This document shows positions 22,595-35,859 of a stretch of 64,000 bases of DNA, piece after piece; the first letter of the stretch is position 1; every line of letters begins with the position of its first letter. The notes beneath the pieces are model-generated. The model had not been told where the DNA came from and did not search any database. It worked only from the letters and a program-made list of their open reading frames with translations. The stretch is from the NCBI GenBank assembly GCA_947044405.1, contig CAMRHE010000654.1, forward strand, positions 124,001-188,000. The letters run 5' to 3'. The translations under genes and the position numbers were made by a program. The DNA is from Leptodactylus fallax. Taxonomy: Eukaryota > Chordata > Amphibia > Anura > Leptodactylidae.

Positions 22595-22852
22595 ATACCA
22601 GAAGATACCCAGGTTATACCGGCATGGCCCGTATCACTATATACGAGAAGATGTATAAGTTATACCAGCTGTACATATAGAATTATATATAGGAGATACC
22701 CAGGTTATACCGGCTGTACATATATACTATATACAGGAGATACCCAGGTTATACCGGCTGTACATATATAATTATATACAGGAGATACCCAGGTTATACC
22801 GGCATGGTCCATATCACTATATACAAGAAGATATATAACTTATACCAGCTGT

Positions 22853-22911
<59 letters not shown>

Positions 22912-23205
22912 GAGATACCCAGGTTATACCAGCATGGTCCGTATCACTATATACAAGAAGATGTATAACTTATACCAGCTGTACATATATAATTATATAC
23001 AGGAGATACCCAGGTTATACCAGTTGTACATATATAATTATATACAGGAGATACCCAGGTTATACCGGCTGTACATATATAATTATATACAGGAGATACC
23101 CAGGTTATACCAGCTGTACATATATAACTATATACAGGAGATACCCAGGTTATACCGGCATGGTCCATATCACTATATACAAGAAGATATATAACTTATA
23201 CCAGC

Positions 23206-23248
<43 letters not shown>

Positions 23249-23317
23249 GAGATACCCAGGTTATACCAGCATGGTCCATATCACTATATACAAGAAGATA
23301 TATAACTTATACCAGCT

Positions 23318-23366
<49 letters not shown>

Positions 23367-23395
23367 GAGATACCCAGGTTATACCAGCATATAAC
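22595..23395. repeat. minisatellite with about 50 bp unit and embedded TA runs
   Basis: The unit contains AGGAGATACCCAGGTTATAC and CTGTACATATATAATTATAT, with interleaved longer units that carry ATGGTCCATATCACTATATA. Pure TA stretches lie near 22855-22907, 23208-23245 and 23322-23362. Confidence 0.95.
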
Positions 23396-24175
23396 TTTTA
23401 GATCCTTATCTAGAAATATACAAAGAACATTTCTCTGGAGTAATTGTAATGCTTTCTTTCACCTTTGGGGGCGCTGCAGGGAAATGAAACACTTGGTTTT
23501 AGATTGCCCACAGATCACAGATGATCATTAGGGATTGCTTTAACCAAAAAGGAATTTACAGACAACCCTTTTAAACATCTCAGAACTACTTTAAAGAAGA
23601 ACCCCGCATCCTCCTAATGATGTAAATGACAGAAGTATATCAATGCTACTGGGTTATGGATTGGACCTCATTCACATTAGAACTCTATCAATAAGCACCA
23701 CCAGTCCTTCCGTTGTTGTGTCACCGCCCCCGCCTCCTGCGTTACCATGTACTGACCACAACATATCCAGGCCAAACAGCAACAGGAAAATGATAGGAGT
23801 CTGAAGGAATCTAATAAACAATCCCTAGAGACGGGAAAATCAGATCAATGTCTCCAGGGTGAATAGGAGGAGAATTGCTCATCACTAAATAATTATAATT
23901 TCATCTGTTTCTGCAACAAATAAGGCTAATACATAATAAAATAAAAATAATAAAAAGTAATACAAAAACTAGCTATAAATAATACTAATACATGCCTAAA
24001 AAGATAAAAAGTAACACAAAAACTAGTTATACCTTATAATACATACAGAAATGTACTGATGAAGTCATGTAAATAATAATATAATATATGATAAAAATAA
24101 TAAAAACATAAATACAATCATAGTAATAAATACAGACTCTAGTATCAGAAATTCTAGCATATGAAAATCTAACTC
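23396..24175. other. ptn intron, AT-rich, nothing recognised
   Basis: The right half is made of AATAATA and AAAACTAG words repeated loosely. No gene. Confidence 0.3.
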
Positions 24176-24179
24176 TACA

Positions 24180-25612
24180 ACTCTGTAGTGATAGTGCTGT
24201 AGTAGTACTGTGCTGTAGTAGTAGTACTGTAGTAATAGTGGAAGTAGTAGTACTAGTACTGTAGTCATGCTGTGTTGTAGTGGGGGTACTGTAGTAGTAG
24301 TAGTGGTGGTTGTAGTAGTAGTAGTAGTAGTACTGTGTTGTAGTGATAGTACTGTAGTAGTACTGTGTTGTAGTGATAGTACTGTAGTAGTACTGTGTTG
24401 TAGTGATAGTACTGTAGTAGTACTGTGCTGTAGTGGTTGTACTGTAGTAGTACTGTGCTGTAGTGGTTGTACTGTAGTAGTGCTGTGTTGTAGTGATAGT
24501 ACTGTAGTAGTGCTGTGCTGTAGTGATAGTACTGTAGTAGTGCTGTGCTGTAGTGATAGTACTGTAGTAGTGCTGTGCTGTAGTGGTAGTACTGTAGTAG
24601 TGCTGTGCTGTAGTGATAGTACTGTAGTAGTACTGTGCTGTAGTGGTAGTACTGTAGTAGTACTGTGCTGTAGTGATAGTACTGTAGTAGTACTGTGTTG
24701 TAGTGATAGTACTGTAGTAGTGCTGTGCTGTAGTGATAGTACTGTAGTAGTGCTGTGCTGTAGTGGTAGTACTGTAGTAGTGCTGTGCTGTAGTGATAGT
24801 ACTGTAGTAGTACTGTGCTGTAGTGGTAGTACTGTAGTAGTACTGTGCTGTAGTGGTAGTACTGTAGTAGTACTGTGTTGTAGTGATAGTACTGTAGTAG
24901 TACTGTGCTGTAGTGATAGTACTGTAGTAGTACTGTGCTGTAGTGGTAGTACTGTAGTAGTGCTGTGCTGTAGTGATAGTACTGTAGTAGTGCTGTGCTG
25001 TAGTGGTAGTACTGTAGTAGTACTGTGTTGTAGTGGTAGTACTGTAGTAGTACTGTGTTGTAGTGATAGTACTGTAGTAGTGCTGTGCTGTAGTGATAGT
25101 ACTGTAGTAGTGCTGTGCTGTAGTGGTAGTACTGTAGTAGTGCTGTGCTGTAGTGATAGTACTGTAGTAGTACTGTGCTGTAGTGGTAGTACTGTAGTAG
25201 TACTGTGCTGTAGTGGTAGTACTGTAGTAGTACTGTGTTGTAGTGATAGTACTGTAGTAGTGCTGTGCTGTAGTGGTAGTACTGTAGTAGTACTGTGTTG
25301 TAGTGGTAGTACTGTAGTAGTACTGTGTTGTAGTGGTAGTACTGTAGTAGTACTGTGTTGTAGTGATAGTACTGTAGTAGTGCTGTGCTGTAGTGATAGT
25401 ACTGTAGTAGTGCTGTGCTGTAGTGGTAGTACTGTAGTAGTGCTGTGCTGTAGTGATAGTACTGTAGTAGTGCTGTGCTGTAGTGATAGTACTGTAGTAA
25501 TACTGTGCTGTAGTGGTAGTACTGTAGTAGTACTGTGCTGTAGTGGTAGTACTGTAGTAGTACTGTGTTGTAGTGATAGTACTGTAGTAGTGCTGTGCTG
25601 TAGAGGTAGATC
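24180..25612. repeat. 30-bp minisatellite with six-unit higher-order structure
   Basis: The unit is of the form TACTGTGCTGTAGTGGTAG plus TACTGTAGTAG. From 24361 to 25560 the 30-bp register is kept without a single insertion or deletion (40 units). Units differ at three main sites (second base A or G; eighth base C or T; sixteenth base G or A), and a six-unit series recurs. Both strands are stop-free for over 450 codons (a ten-residue cycle on each) but this is not coding. Confidence 0.98.
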
Positions 25613-25849
25613 ATTCTCTTAGACTTATAGCTCCTCCTCATACAGCGGCCTATGTAATATAATAATATGACTATTATTATCGGGGGGGAGGGGCTGCCGG
25701 ACACCTGGGCAGATACACATCAGCAGGGATCAAACCAGAAACTCCAAAACTCATCCAATACTGCACTGGAGAACTTGGTTACTGGAAACTACTTTAAGAA
25801 GCCCCTCCTGATACACCTACTGTACAAGCAACCCAGAGGGTCTGTGGGT

Positions 25850-26815
25850 CGGAGTAGCAGAGTCATTATTACTATAGATGGTCTGTGGGTTGGAGTAGCA
25901 GAGGATCATTAGTACAGGGGACTGTAGGATGGAATAGCAGAGAGGTGTTGGTACAGAGGGTTTGTATTTTAGAATTGCAGGGGTTCTGTTCACAAGAACA
26001 GCAGAGGGATATTAGTGAAAAGGGTCTGGGGAATGGAATAGTAGAGAGATGTAAGTGCAGAGAGTCTATGGGCTGGTATAGCAGTGGGGCATTAGTGCAG
26101 AGTCTATAGGCTGGTATAGTAGTGGGGCATTAGTGCTGAGAGTCTACGGGCTGGTATAGCAGTGGGGAATTAGTGCAGAGTCTATGGGCTGGTATAGTAG
26201 TGGGGCATTACAGTAGTGCAGAGTCTATGGGCTGGTATAGCAGTGGGACATTAGTGCAGAGTCTATGGGCTGGTATAGTAGTGGGGCATTAGTGCTGAGA
26301 GTCTACGGGCTGGTATAGCAGTGGGGCATTAGTGCAGAGAGTCTATGGGCTGGTATAGCAGTGGGGCATTAGTGCAGAGTCTATAGGCTGGTATAGTAGT
26401 GGGGCATTAGTGCTGAGAGTCTACGGGCTGGTATAGCAGTGGGGCATTAGTGCAGAGAGTCTATGGGCTGGTATAGCAGTGGGGCATTAGTGCAGAGAGT
26501 CTATGGGCTAGTATAGCAGTGGGGCATTAGTGCAGGGTCTATGGGCTGGTATAGCAGTGGGGAATTAGTGCAGAGTCTATGGGCTGGTATAGTAGTGGGG
26601 CATTACAGTAGTGCAGAGTCTATGGGCTGGTATAGCAGTGGGACATTAGTGCAGAGTCTATGGGCTGGTATAGCAGTGGGGCATTAGTGCAGAGTCTATG
26701 GGCTGGTATAGCAGTGGGACATTAGTGCAGAGTCTACGGGCTGGTATAGCAGTGGGGCATTAGTGCAGAGAGTCTATGGGCTGGTATAGCAGTGGGGCAT
26801 TAGTGCAGAGTCTGC
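25850..26815. repeat. minisatellite, 38-40 bp unit
   Basis: About 22 copies of a unit with GTCTATGGGCTGGTATAGCA and GTGGGGCATTAGTGCAGA. The left end (25850-26090) is more diverged. Larger blocks are duplicated, for example the copy with CATTACAGTAGTGCAGAG near 26205 and 26590. Confidence 0.95.
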
Positions 26816-26872
26816 AGCTTGTAGCTCTGTCTTTGATGCTGAAGCCATGGAGGACAGTAGAGAGTCACTTAC

Positions 26873-27230
26873 TTTAACGCCTCTGTCACCCCAGCTCCTG
26901 TCCTCCTGCCTCTGTCTCTCCTCTCTCCTGGCTTCTTGTTAATCCCCTGCCTGGGTAGGAATCCTGAGCACAGTCCCAGCGCCTTCTGTGCACTTTGCTC
27001 CTAATATCTTCTATGTGGCTCCTTCCTGCAGATGGAGATTTGTCAGGATTTCTCTGGGATCTGTGCTTGTCCCTGCATCCAAAGTTGTTGTGAGTTCCTT
27101 CTGTCTCCGCCTGTTGGTGTGTGCACTGATGTGTCTGCTGAGGACCAGGGAGTGGATAGACACAGGCAGCCAGACTGTGTGTGCGAGTGTGTGACACAGC
27201 CTGATAAAGAGGACCCTCAGTCTAGGGCGA
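26873..27230 (-). promoter_or_regulatory. ptn: candidate ptn non-coding first exon and promoter
   Basis: A non-repetitive, moderately GC-rich block lies between minisatellites. On the minus strand it ends at a strong splice donor, GCGTTAAA followed by GTAAGTGACT. No other first exon for ptn was seen, and human ptn also starts with an untranslated exon far upstream. The block lies 15.8 kb upstream of the ptn start-codon exon and 10 kb downstream of the dgki stop. A weak TATA-like TTTATC lies near 27205. The transcription start is not defined, and the exon assignment is inference. Confidence 0.35.
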
Positions 27231-27524
27231 TTCTCCACCCTGGTCCTGGGGGTTGTGCTCTGTGGAGGTGAATTACATTCCGGATACAGACAAGCATCTA
27301 CAAATAAACTAAAAACATCACTTTATTCATAGAAATAATATTAGAAAGAAATATTAATATTGAGTCTGATCCCAATATAGGGGTAAAGGAGAAGGTGCTG
27401 CAAGAGACAAAATATATGGTGAGAAGCATGGGCACAAGAAGAAATAATTCACTAAAAGGAAAGATTAAAAAGAAACAGTAAAAGAAGCAAAGAAGATCAG
27501 GTAAAGCTACTGAAACAGACAAAT

Positions 27525-28140
27525 AAAGGAAAGGCACAAGGAGTAACCTAGAGAGGAAGTCAGACACAGATAAGGGTGATAAACATGGGAAAGAAAGCAA
27601 ACTGGAAACAGACATATAATGGAAAGGCACAAGGAGTAACCTAGAGAGGAAGCCAGACACAGTTAAGGGTGATAAACATGGGAAAGAAAGCAAACTGGAA
27701 ACAGACATATAATGGAAAGGCACAAGGAGTAACCTAGAGAGGAAGCCAGACACAGATAAGGGTGATAAACACAGGAAAGAAAGCAAACTGGAAACAGACA
27801 TATAATGGAAAGGCACAAGGAGTAACCTAGAGAGGAAGCCAGACACAGTTAAGGGTGATAAACATGGGAAAGAAAGCAAACTGGAAACAGACATATAATG
27901 GAAAGGATAAGTGAAATTGGCTTGGCTAAAATCCCTTTTGCTGTCTCAAGGCTCGGTGAGTCAAAAGCAAATTGAGGATTTGTTACATCCAATAGAGGGC
28001 GCATGAGCTCCCCAGCTCCTTTCCCATAATGCCTTGTGATATATAATGGAAAGGCACAAGGAGTAACCTAGAGAGGAAGCCAGGCACAGATAAGGGTGAT
28101 AAACATGGGAAAGAAAGCAAACTGGAAATAGACATATAAA
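27525..28140. repeat. 93-bp tandem repeat, five copies, one displaced
   Basis: Four adjacent copies contain AAGGCACAAGGAGTAACCTA, AAGGGTGATAAACATGGGAA and AAACTGGAAACAGACATATA. A fifth at 28046-28140 is separated by about 135 bases of unrelated sequence (27910-28040). As 93 is divisible by three, the minus strand gives a 31-residue repeating frame, which is not a gene. Confidence 0.93.
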
Positions 28141-28184
28141 GGGATGAGTTGGCTAATCCCTACAAAATCAGGTTCATTGAAACT

Positions 28185-28187
<3 letters not shown>

Positions 28188-28231
<44 letters not shown>
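28188..28231. repeat. TA microsatellite
   Basis: About 21 copies of AT. Confidence 0.97.
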
Positions 28232-28232
<1 letters not shown>

Positions 28233-28380
28233 CAGCCTATAGAGAGGAAAGATAAAAGGAGAACAATAGAGAAGAAGGGGGAAGAGAGGAGCGCACGTAA
28301 AAAGAGAGGAGCGCACGTAAAGGTAAAAAGAATGATAGACATGAAGAGGAAGGGGAAAGGTCATAATAGACAAGGACAGG

Positions 28381-28570
28381 ACGGTGGCTCAGTGGTTAGC
28401 ACCTAGCGCCGGAGTCCTAGGTTCGAATCCAGCCGAGGACAACCTCTAAGGAGTTTGTGTATTCTCCCCGGGTTTCCTCCACCACAAAGACATACTAATA
28501 GGGAACATAGATTGTGATCCCTATAGGGGACAGTGATTGACAATAAGTAAGCTAAATAAATAATGACAAA
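28381..28570 (+). mobile_element. tRNA-derived SINE
   Basis: The head has an RNA polymerase III A box (TGGCTCAGTGG) and B box (GGTTCGAATCC), spaced as in tRNA-derived SINEs. The body follows with GGAGTTTGTGTATTCTCCCC, GGGTTTCCTCC and AAAGACATACTAATAGGGAA, the vertebrate V-SINE-type central region, and the tail is A-rich. Compared with the family pattern the middle appears shortened. Confidence 0.8.
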
Positions 28571-28955
28571 TAGACAGAAGAAAGGTAAAAGGAGTAACCT
28601 AGAGAGGAAAGGAAGAAACCACAGAAAGGTAAAAAGAGCAGCACAAAAATGTAACAGGAGGTGAAGTGAAAGGGACGGATAGAGGTGGGAATGAGGGGTT
28701 GATAAAACTGTCCTATAAGGGATTTTAGACTTGCTCAGTAGTTTCCACCTTCATCTATTAGAAAGTGCTAAAAAGATGATTTCTCCGTCCGCAGGACTTT
28801 ATGTTACACAGGACGTCTGTTGATTTCAATGATAACTATGTAATACTTTATTCCCCCTGTAGGGGTGCTGCAGGGAAATTATACATTTGCTTATGCTAAA
28901 GGTTTGTTATGTATGAGTGTTAGTGGAGTTGTAACCAATGACCCAAATGTATACT
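28571..28955. other. intergenic, nothing recognised
   Basis: An A/G-rich start resembles the 93-bp repeat (AGGAGTAACCTAGAGAGGAA near 28589). The remainder is featureless. Confidence 0.35.
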
Positions 28956-28957
28956 AT

Positions 28958-30765
28958 ATGATCTATATATCTAGTACAGCACCCACTTGTATAGTATATG
29001 ATCTATATACATACTACAGGACCTGCATGCTCAGTATATGATCTATATACATACTACAGGACCCACATGTACAGTATACGATCTATATACATACTACAGG
29101 ACCTGCATGCTCAGTATATGATCTATATACATACTACAGGACCCACATGCACAGTATATGATCTATATACATACTACAGGGCCCACATGTACAGTATATG
29201 ATCTATATACATACTACAGGACCTGCATGCTCAGTGTATGATCTATATACATACTACAGGACCTGCATGCTCAGTATATGATCTATATACATACTACAGG
29301 ACCTGCATGCACAGTATATGAGCTATATACATACTACAGGACCTGCATGCTCAGTATATGATCTATATACATACTACAGGACCTGCATGCTCAGTATATG
29401 ATCTATATACATACTACAGGACCTGCATGCACAGTATATGATCTATATACATACTACAGGACCTGCATGCTCAGTATATGATCTATATACATACTACAGG
29501 ACCCGCAAGCACAGTATATGATCTATATACATACTACAGGACCTGCATGCTCAGTATATGATCTATATACATGCTACAGGACCCACATGCACAGTATATG
29601 ATCTATATACATACTACAGGGCCCACATGTACAGTATATGATCTATATACATACTACAGGACCCACATGCACAGTATATGATCTATATACATACTACAGG
29701 ACCCACATGCACAGTATATGATCTATATACATACTACAGGGCCCACATGTACAGTATATCATCTTTATACATATTACAGGACCCACATGCACAGTATATG
29801 ATCTATATACATACTACAGGGCCCACATGTACAGTATATGATCTATATACATACTACAGGACCCACATGCACAGTATATGATCTATATACATACTACAGG
29901 ACCCACATGCACAGTATATGATCTATATACATACTACAGGGCCCACATGTACAGTATATCATCTTTATACATACTACAGGGCCCACATGTACAGTATATG
30001 ATCTTTATACATATTACAGGACCCACATGTACAGTATATGATCTATATACATATTACAGGACCCACATGCACAGTATATGATCTATATACATACTACAGG
30101 GCCCACATGTACAGTATATCATCTTTATACATACTACAGGGCCCACATGTACAGTATATGATCTATATACATATTACAGGACCCACATGTACAGTATATA
30201 ATCTATATACATACTACAGGGCCCACATGTACAGTATATGATCTATATACATATTACAGGACCCACATGTACAGTATATGAGCTATATACATACTACAGG
30301 GCCCACATGTACAGTATATCATCTTTATACATACTACAGGGCCCACATGTACAGTATATAATCTATATACATATTACAGGGCCCACATGTACAGTATATA
30401 ATCTATATACATATTACAGGGCCCACATGTACAGTATATGATCTATATACATATTACAGGACCCACATGTACAGTATATAATCTATATACATATTACAGG
30501 GCCCACATGTACAGTATATGATCTATATACATATTACAGGACCCACATGTACAGTATATGATCTATATACATACTACAGGGCCCACATGCACAGTATATG
30601 ATCTATATACATACTACAGGGCCCACATGTACAGTATATCATCTTTATACATACTACAGGGCCCACATGTACAGTATATGATCTTTATACATATTACAGG
30701 ACCCACATGTACAGTATATGATCTATATACATACTACAGGGCCCACATGCACAGTATATGATTGG
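28958..30765. repeat. 40-bp minisatellite, about 45 units, two variant zones
   Basis: The unit contains ATGATCTATATACATACTAC and AGGACCCACATGTACAGTAT. The register is unbroken for about 1.75 kb. Units with ACCTGCATGCTCAG dominate up to about 29575. After that ACCCACATG and GCCCACATG types take over, with an added ATCATCTTTATAC variant. Confidence 0.98.
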
Positions 30766-31765
30766 TACAGTTCAGGGTAAATACATATGGGATCCGCATG
30801 ATATAGGATCTACTGGTACAGTATAGGATTTATAAGAACATATATGGGGCAGGGGCTCCTTCAATGGTCCTAGTTATATGGTGGTGCGAGGGGGGTTGTA
30901 TCCTGATCCTATTAGTCGCTGCCCCTTCCCCCATACATTACATATTCTTATCTCATCCTGAAATGTCACTCTCTATCCCCTCCATGTTTTGAGTTGTCCC
31001 CATTGTTGTGGGTAAAGTGGGCCTCCGGGGACCTCAGGAGGGTCACCTAAGCTGTATCACATCGCCCAGGACTGCTGCGAGAGCTGGACTTACAGCTGCC
31101 TGTGACATCTAATCCGCCCTCTCCATGCATTATACATCAGCAGAAGATTTATCAAATTCTGCAACACTTCCCAGCATGAAATATAAAAGTGCCCCCCGGG
31201 AGGCGCCGGCTGCAGCCACAGAGGGGATGTTTCCATGTTGCATGTCATGCCCAGTGCACTGGGACCTGTAGACTCTCAGGAGCCTCAGGATCATATCACC
31301 TTAACCCGTGCAGAGCCAAAATGGAGGGTGAATTAACCCCTTCATTGCCTGGCATGGCTTTACAACACACACGACATACAGATCACAACTCGGCCTGTAT
31401 ACAGACATATGGCCCCTTGTTTTAGTGTGATGTGGGCAGTGACTTCTGCCAGGGGCGCTCCACTGGAAGAGGTCAGTGGCTTTTATAGGGAGCAGATGTC
31501 TGACTTGCAGTGACCACATGTGCATTGAACACCCACGGTCTGTATATTCTATATAGGTTATGCCATGAAATAATACAGAAGGGATCAGGGTCAGCCATAG
31601 AGATGTAACGCATAAGGTGCCCCACCTGTTCCCTCTGCAGGGGCCACTAATGATTATATCCGAGGGACTTCGGCCTACAACCCAATACTACACTGTGTAC
31701 CAAAGTAATGGAAATGGAGGTACTCGCTATATTCTGTAGTAAATACAGTATATAGCATAAAGTGA
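30766..31765. other. intergenic between dgki and ptn, nothing recognised
   Basis: Mixed sequence with no supported exon. It could hold ptn upstream regulatory DNA. Confidence 0.3.
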
Positions 31766-31769
31766 TTTG

Positions 31770-32425
31770 GGCACTGTATGGTTGCATTACTTTGGCACTG
31801 TATGAATGTATTATTCGGGCACTGCATTGAAGAATTATTTAGGCACGGCATGTATGCATTATTTGGGAACTGTATAAATGTATTATTTGGGCACTGTATG
31901 AATATACTATTTGGGCACTACATGAATGTATTATTTGGGTACTTTATGGTTGTATTATTTGTGCACTGTATGAATGTATTAGTTGGAATGCATGGCTATT
32001 ATTTGCAGACTGTTTTGGGCATTGTATGACTTTATTATTTGGCAACTGTATGGTTGTATTATTGGGGCACGGTATTTCTGCATTATTTTGGCAATGTATG
32101 GTTGTATTATTGGGGCATTGTAATGCTGTACTATTTGTGCACTTTATGGTTGTATTATTTGAGAATTGTGTAGTTGTATTATTTGGCGCTGTATTGTTGT
32201 ATTATTTGGTATGTGTGACTATTATTTGCAGACTGCAAGGTGTATTATTGGGGCACTGTATGGTTGTATTATTGGGGCACTGTATGGCTGACAATTCGTG
32301 CACTATATGGTTGTATTTTTTGCAGACTGTAAGGTGCATTATTGCGGCACTGTATGGTTGTATTATTTATAATATATGACTATTGCAAAATGTATAGTGT
32401 ATTATTTGGGCAATATATGGTGCAC
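31770..32425. repeat. degenerate minisatellite, about 23-36 bp unit
   Basis: Variants of GGCACTGTATGGTTGTATTATTT recur roughly 25 times. Copies are diverged and vary in length. Confidence 0.88.
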
Positions 32426-33730
32426 CATACGGGAACGGTGGTCAATAAAAGGTACTGTACATGTCATCATTTAGCCTAAGGCTGGTATGGATGCCAAGAC
32501 TCCTTGAAATGCATTAAGGGATTATATATATCCTCATGGAATCGTCATGGTGGTCTGGGTGGGCCTAATGGAGAAAATGAAGGAAACTGATGCAATCCGA
32601 TACTTTGGCAGGGCTATGGCCAATTTGGGCTGCTGAAAGGAGGGTGCAGGGCTGAGTATCGGCTGCTCTTCGTGGGTAAAAGCTGTGTAATATCCCAGAG
32701 CGGCAAACAGAAACCATTTTCTCTACCATTGCACCGATTCCATACAAGAATGTATAGCAAGGAAACTGGAAAATAGTGGCGTATGTCTGGTAAATGTTGC
32801 AGGTGGGAGAAGCTTTCGCTGCAAAGCCTCTGAATCGATAGCATGTCTCAGATTTCCCCTGGTAGGTTTCTATTATACAGGATCAGTAATGGGGGAGTAA
32901 ATACTAGAATGTGCTTTATTAACCATTATAAATGGATCATTTAGCCGGGGAAGAAACCACTCTGACGTCCCAGAGGTTTTCTCCTTCTCCATACAGTGGC
33001 TGAGCCAAGTGCATTAGAGTAATGGATGCAGCAATTTCACGAGTCCTTTGCTAGTCAGTGTACATTCAGTATCTTCATGAGATCAGACTACAGAAATATT
33101 AGCCGCTGAGTGGAATGGCCGCCACCGGTTACATATTCATTGGTAGTGACATTAGTAAGGCTGTAGCCTCCATTCTGACTTTCTGTAGAATACAACACAC
33201 CGTCTTGAGATCTAAGGAATGAATTGTCTCGGAGTTACACTATTCTTTCAGTAGTTATATTTTTAGTGCAGGGTAGAGGGGGCGGAGCATGACACTGACA
33301 TGACACATGCTCCGCCCACTGATGACCTACACAAGGCATAACACAGTGTTTCAGTTTTGACTGGAGTGTTACGGTGTAGCCACGTGAAACAATAATTCTG
33401 GATGATCTTTTCTTAGAATTCCGCATTCTGTTATTCCGCCTGGAAATGTAGATCCCCATATACTGTACATATTCTTAAATGGTTAAAATGAACTGCTATG
33501 GTTATAAATGGAGTCACTCCTCAGATTTGTGAACATTATTCAGGTACAGTATAGAAAGCAATTACCAGGATGTGATTGCCAATTACTTTCCCTTTTGAGA
33601 AGGCATCAATTATTCTGACACAGAGCTCCAAATCTCCCACTTTACTTCACACTCTGATAAAGTCAAAGGCTATGGACAAATTTGCGCTGAAATTTATATA
33701 TTGCGCATTTGCTTTCTAGTCGTCATTAAA
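32426..33730. other. intergenic, nothing recognised
   Basis: No repeat or exon supported. Minor GC-richer patches occur. Confidence 0.3.
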
Positions 33731-33734
33731 AATG

Positions 33735-35060
33735 TCTTACTATTTTGCTGCTGCAGACTCTGTGTAACTCCTTCATATAGCTGGCTCTCCTGCTGATTTT
33801 AATATAAATCCACAGCACACTGCTTCTAGCTATGTTGCTATCTAGCTATGTGTAGACATAACAGCAGGGAAGGGGAAGCATGTACATGGCAGGTCAGAGT
33901 GTGGAGATAGAAAGCAGCCAAGCTATCAGCAAGGGCAGATCACACAGGTTGTAGATAAGCAAGAAAGAATGCACAAAGCAGTTTACAGAAAGGGGGTGAA
34001 TTACCTAGCCTGTGTACTTATAGTGAAAACAGAGCACCTACAGAATGGGCCATAGAAGGATACAACATCCGTGAATGATGTTGTGCTGATACATGAGAGC
34101 TAGCGTGTAACTCCTTCATATAGCTGGCTGTCCTGAATCTGACATAAAACCACAGCACTCTCCTGGCTGTATTGTTGCTTTTCTCTCTGCTCTTTCAGTG
34201 TTAGAGATGGCAGCAGAGAAGAAAAAGGATGTACATGGCAGATTAGGGTGTGGAGGTGGAAAGCATCCAAGCTATCAGGGAGGGCAGATCACACAGGTAG
34301 TACATAAGAAAGCATGCACAAAGCAGTTTACACAAAGGGGGTGGATTACATATCCTGTGTACTTATAGAGTGAAAGCAAAGCACCCACAGCAAGAGCTGT
34401 AGAAGGATAAAACACCCAGAAATAAGGTTGCGCTGATACATGAGGGCTAGTGTGTAACTCCTTCATATAGCTGGCTGTCTTGAATCTGACATCAATTCAC
34501 AGCACAGTCCTGGCTGTCGCTCTCTCTCTCCTCTTTCAGAGTTAGAGATAGCAGCAGCGAAAAGAAAGGCTATACATGGAGGATTAGAGTGTGGAGAGGG
34601 AAAGCAGCCATGCTATCAGGGAGGGCAGATCAAACAGGTTGTAGATAAAGAAAAAAAAGCATACAACATGCAGTTTACAGAAAGAGGATGAATTACAGTC
34701 TGTGTACTTGTAGAACAAAAGCAGAGCAACCACAGCATGGGCTATAGAAGGAGAAAACACCCATGAATGATGTTGTGCTGATATATAAGCTTCACATAGC
34801 TGGCTGTCCTGAATCTTACATAAATTGCCTCTCTCTGTGTTAGAGATAGAAGCAGGGAAAGATGTACATGGCAGATCAGAGTGTGGATAGGGAAAGCATC
34901 CAAGCTATCAGGGAGGGCAGATCACACGGGTTGCAGATAAGGAAGGAAGCATGCAGAAGGCAGTTTACAGAAAGGTTTACAGAAATCACAGTCTGTGTAC
35001 TTGTGGAAATAAAGCAGAACAGCCACAGCAAACTCTGTAGGAAGAGGGAGGGGGAATCTT
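33735..35060. repeat. about 345-bp tandem repeat, nearly four copies
   Basis: CTCCTTCATATAGCTGGCTG or a variant recurs near 33768, 34112, 34457 and 34797. Each is followed by CACAGCAC, AGCAGGGAA-type, ATGTACATGGCAG, AGCTATCAGGGAGGGCAGAT and GCAGTTTACAGAAAG in the same order. Confidence 0.9.
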
Positions 35061-35855
35061 ACATTCTTCTGCATCAGCACAAGGGGTAGGAATTCTCTCA
35101 TGGGTGAAGGCAGGACATCATGAGAAACAACCTCCACTGGTCATACACCACCTCTAATTGTTGCCGCAGGCCTTGTTTTCTATTTTATGGTAGAACTTGA
35201 CCCATCAGCGGGATAATGTAGTATAATATCTGGACACAAGACCCGCCTGGCCCCTGTCATGAACGGCACGGCTCCCTGCTAATCTATTAGAGGAGATAAA
35301 TGAGGAACATCAATATTGTGGCTCTTTTATGCCACTTCATCCAGACACATCCAGTCTGCCGGAGTTTATTACATGTCCTTCATCATTAACCTTCACTTTC
35401 ACTTGGCACATTTATGTTCCCTTCTTTGTAATGTTTATTGTCTATGACTTATATTACGTCTGTTTACTGCCTTGTTATATTGTTACCTCCGACTGCATAA
35501 AATCATTGAAGTGTTCTTGTCATAGAGACAACCTGATCAATAGGCGTAATAATGTGGCCAAACACCTGGAGCAAGATCAGCCATACATGTCACCTGGAGT
35601 CTTACCTGTATTATTACATGTCTGTGCTTAATACTTTATTAATAAGAATGTTATCATTACAGTGTGATGTGTCCTGAGAGGTATATACTTTATCTAACCT
35701 ACCAAGAAGAGTGCGGGAGGAGGAGACAACTGCATGGAGCAAACCGGGCTCAGCTTCTGGCTTGCAACTAATAGTCTCATAATAATCCTATATCCCCCCT
35801 CCCCCCCCATGAGCAAGAACCTGATGCTCAGCTTCTGGCCCCCCTTGTACAAACG
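35061..35855. other. intergenic, nothing recognised
   Basis: No supported gene. The 100-codon plus-strand frame at 35329-35631 has no recognisable domain. Confidence 0.3.
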
Positions 35856-35859
35856 AATA

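Noticed and set aside
24265..25704. Open frames of 451 and 479 codons on opposite strands
   Set aside because: Both are translations of a 30-bp tandem repeat whose length is a multiple of three. No promoter, splice or domain evidence.
27298..27894. 198-codon minus-strand frame
   Set aside because: A 31-residue repeat produced by the 93-bp tandem array.
28381..28450. Functional tRNA gene
   Set aside because: The A and B boxes belong to a SINE head. No full acceptor stem can be formed, and SINE body follows directly.
28958..30765. CRISPR-like regular array
   Set aside because: Units are adjacent tandem copies with no unique spacers, in a vertebrate genome. The same holds for all other arrays.
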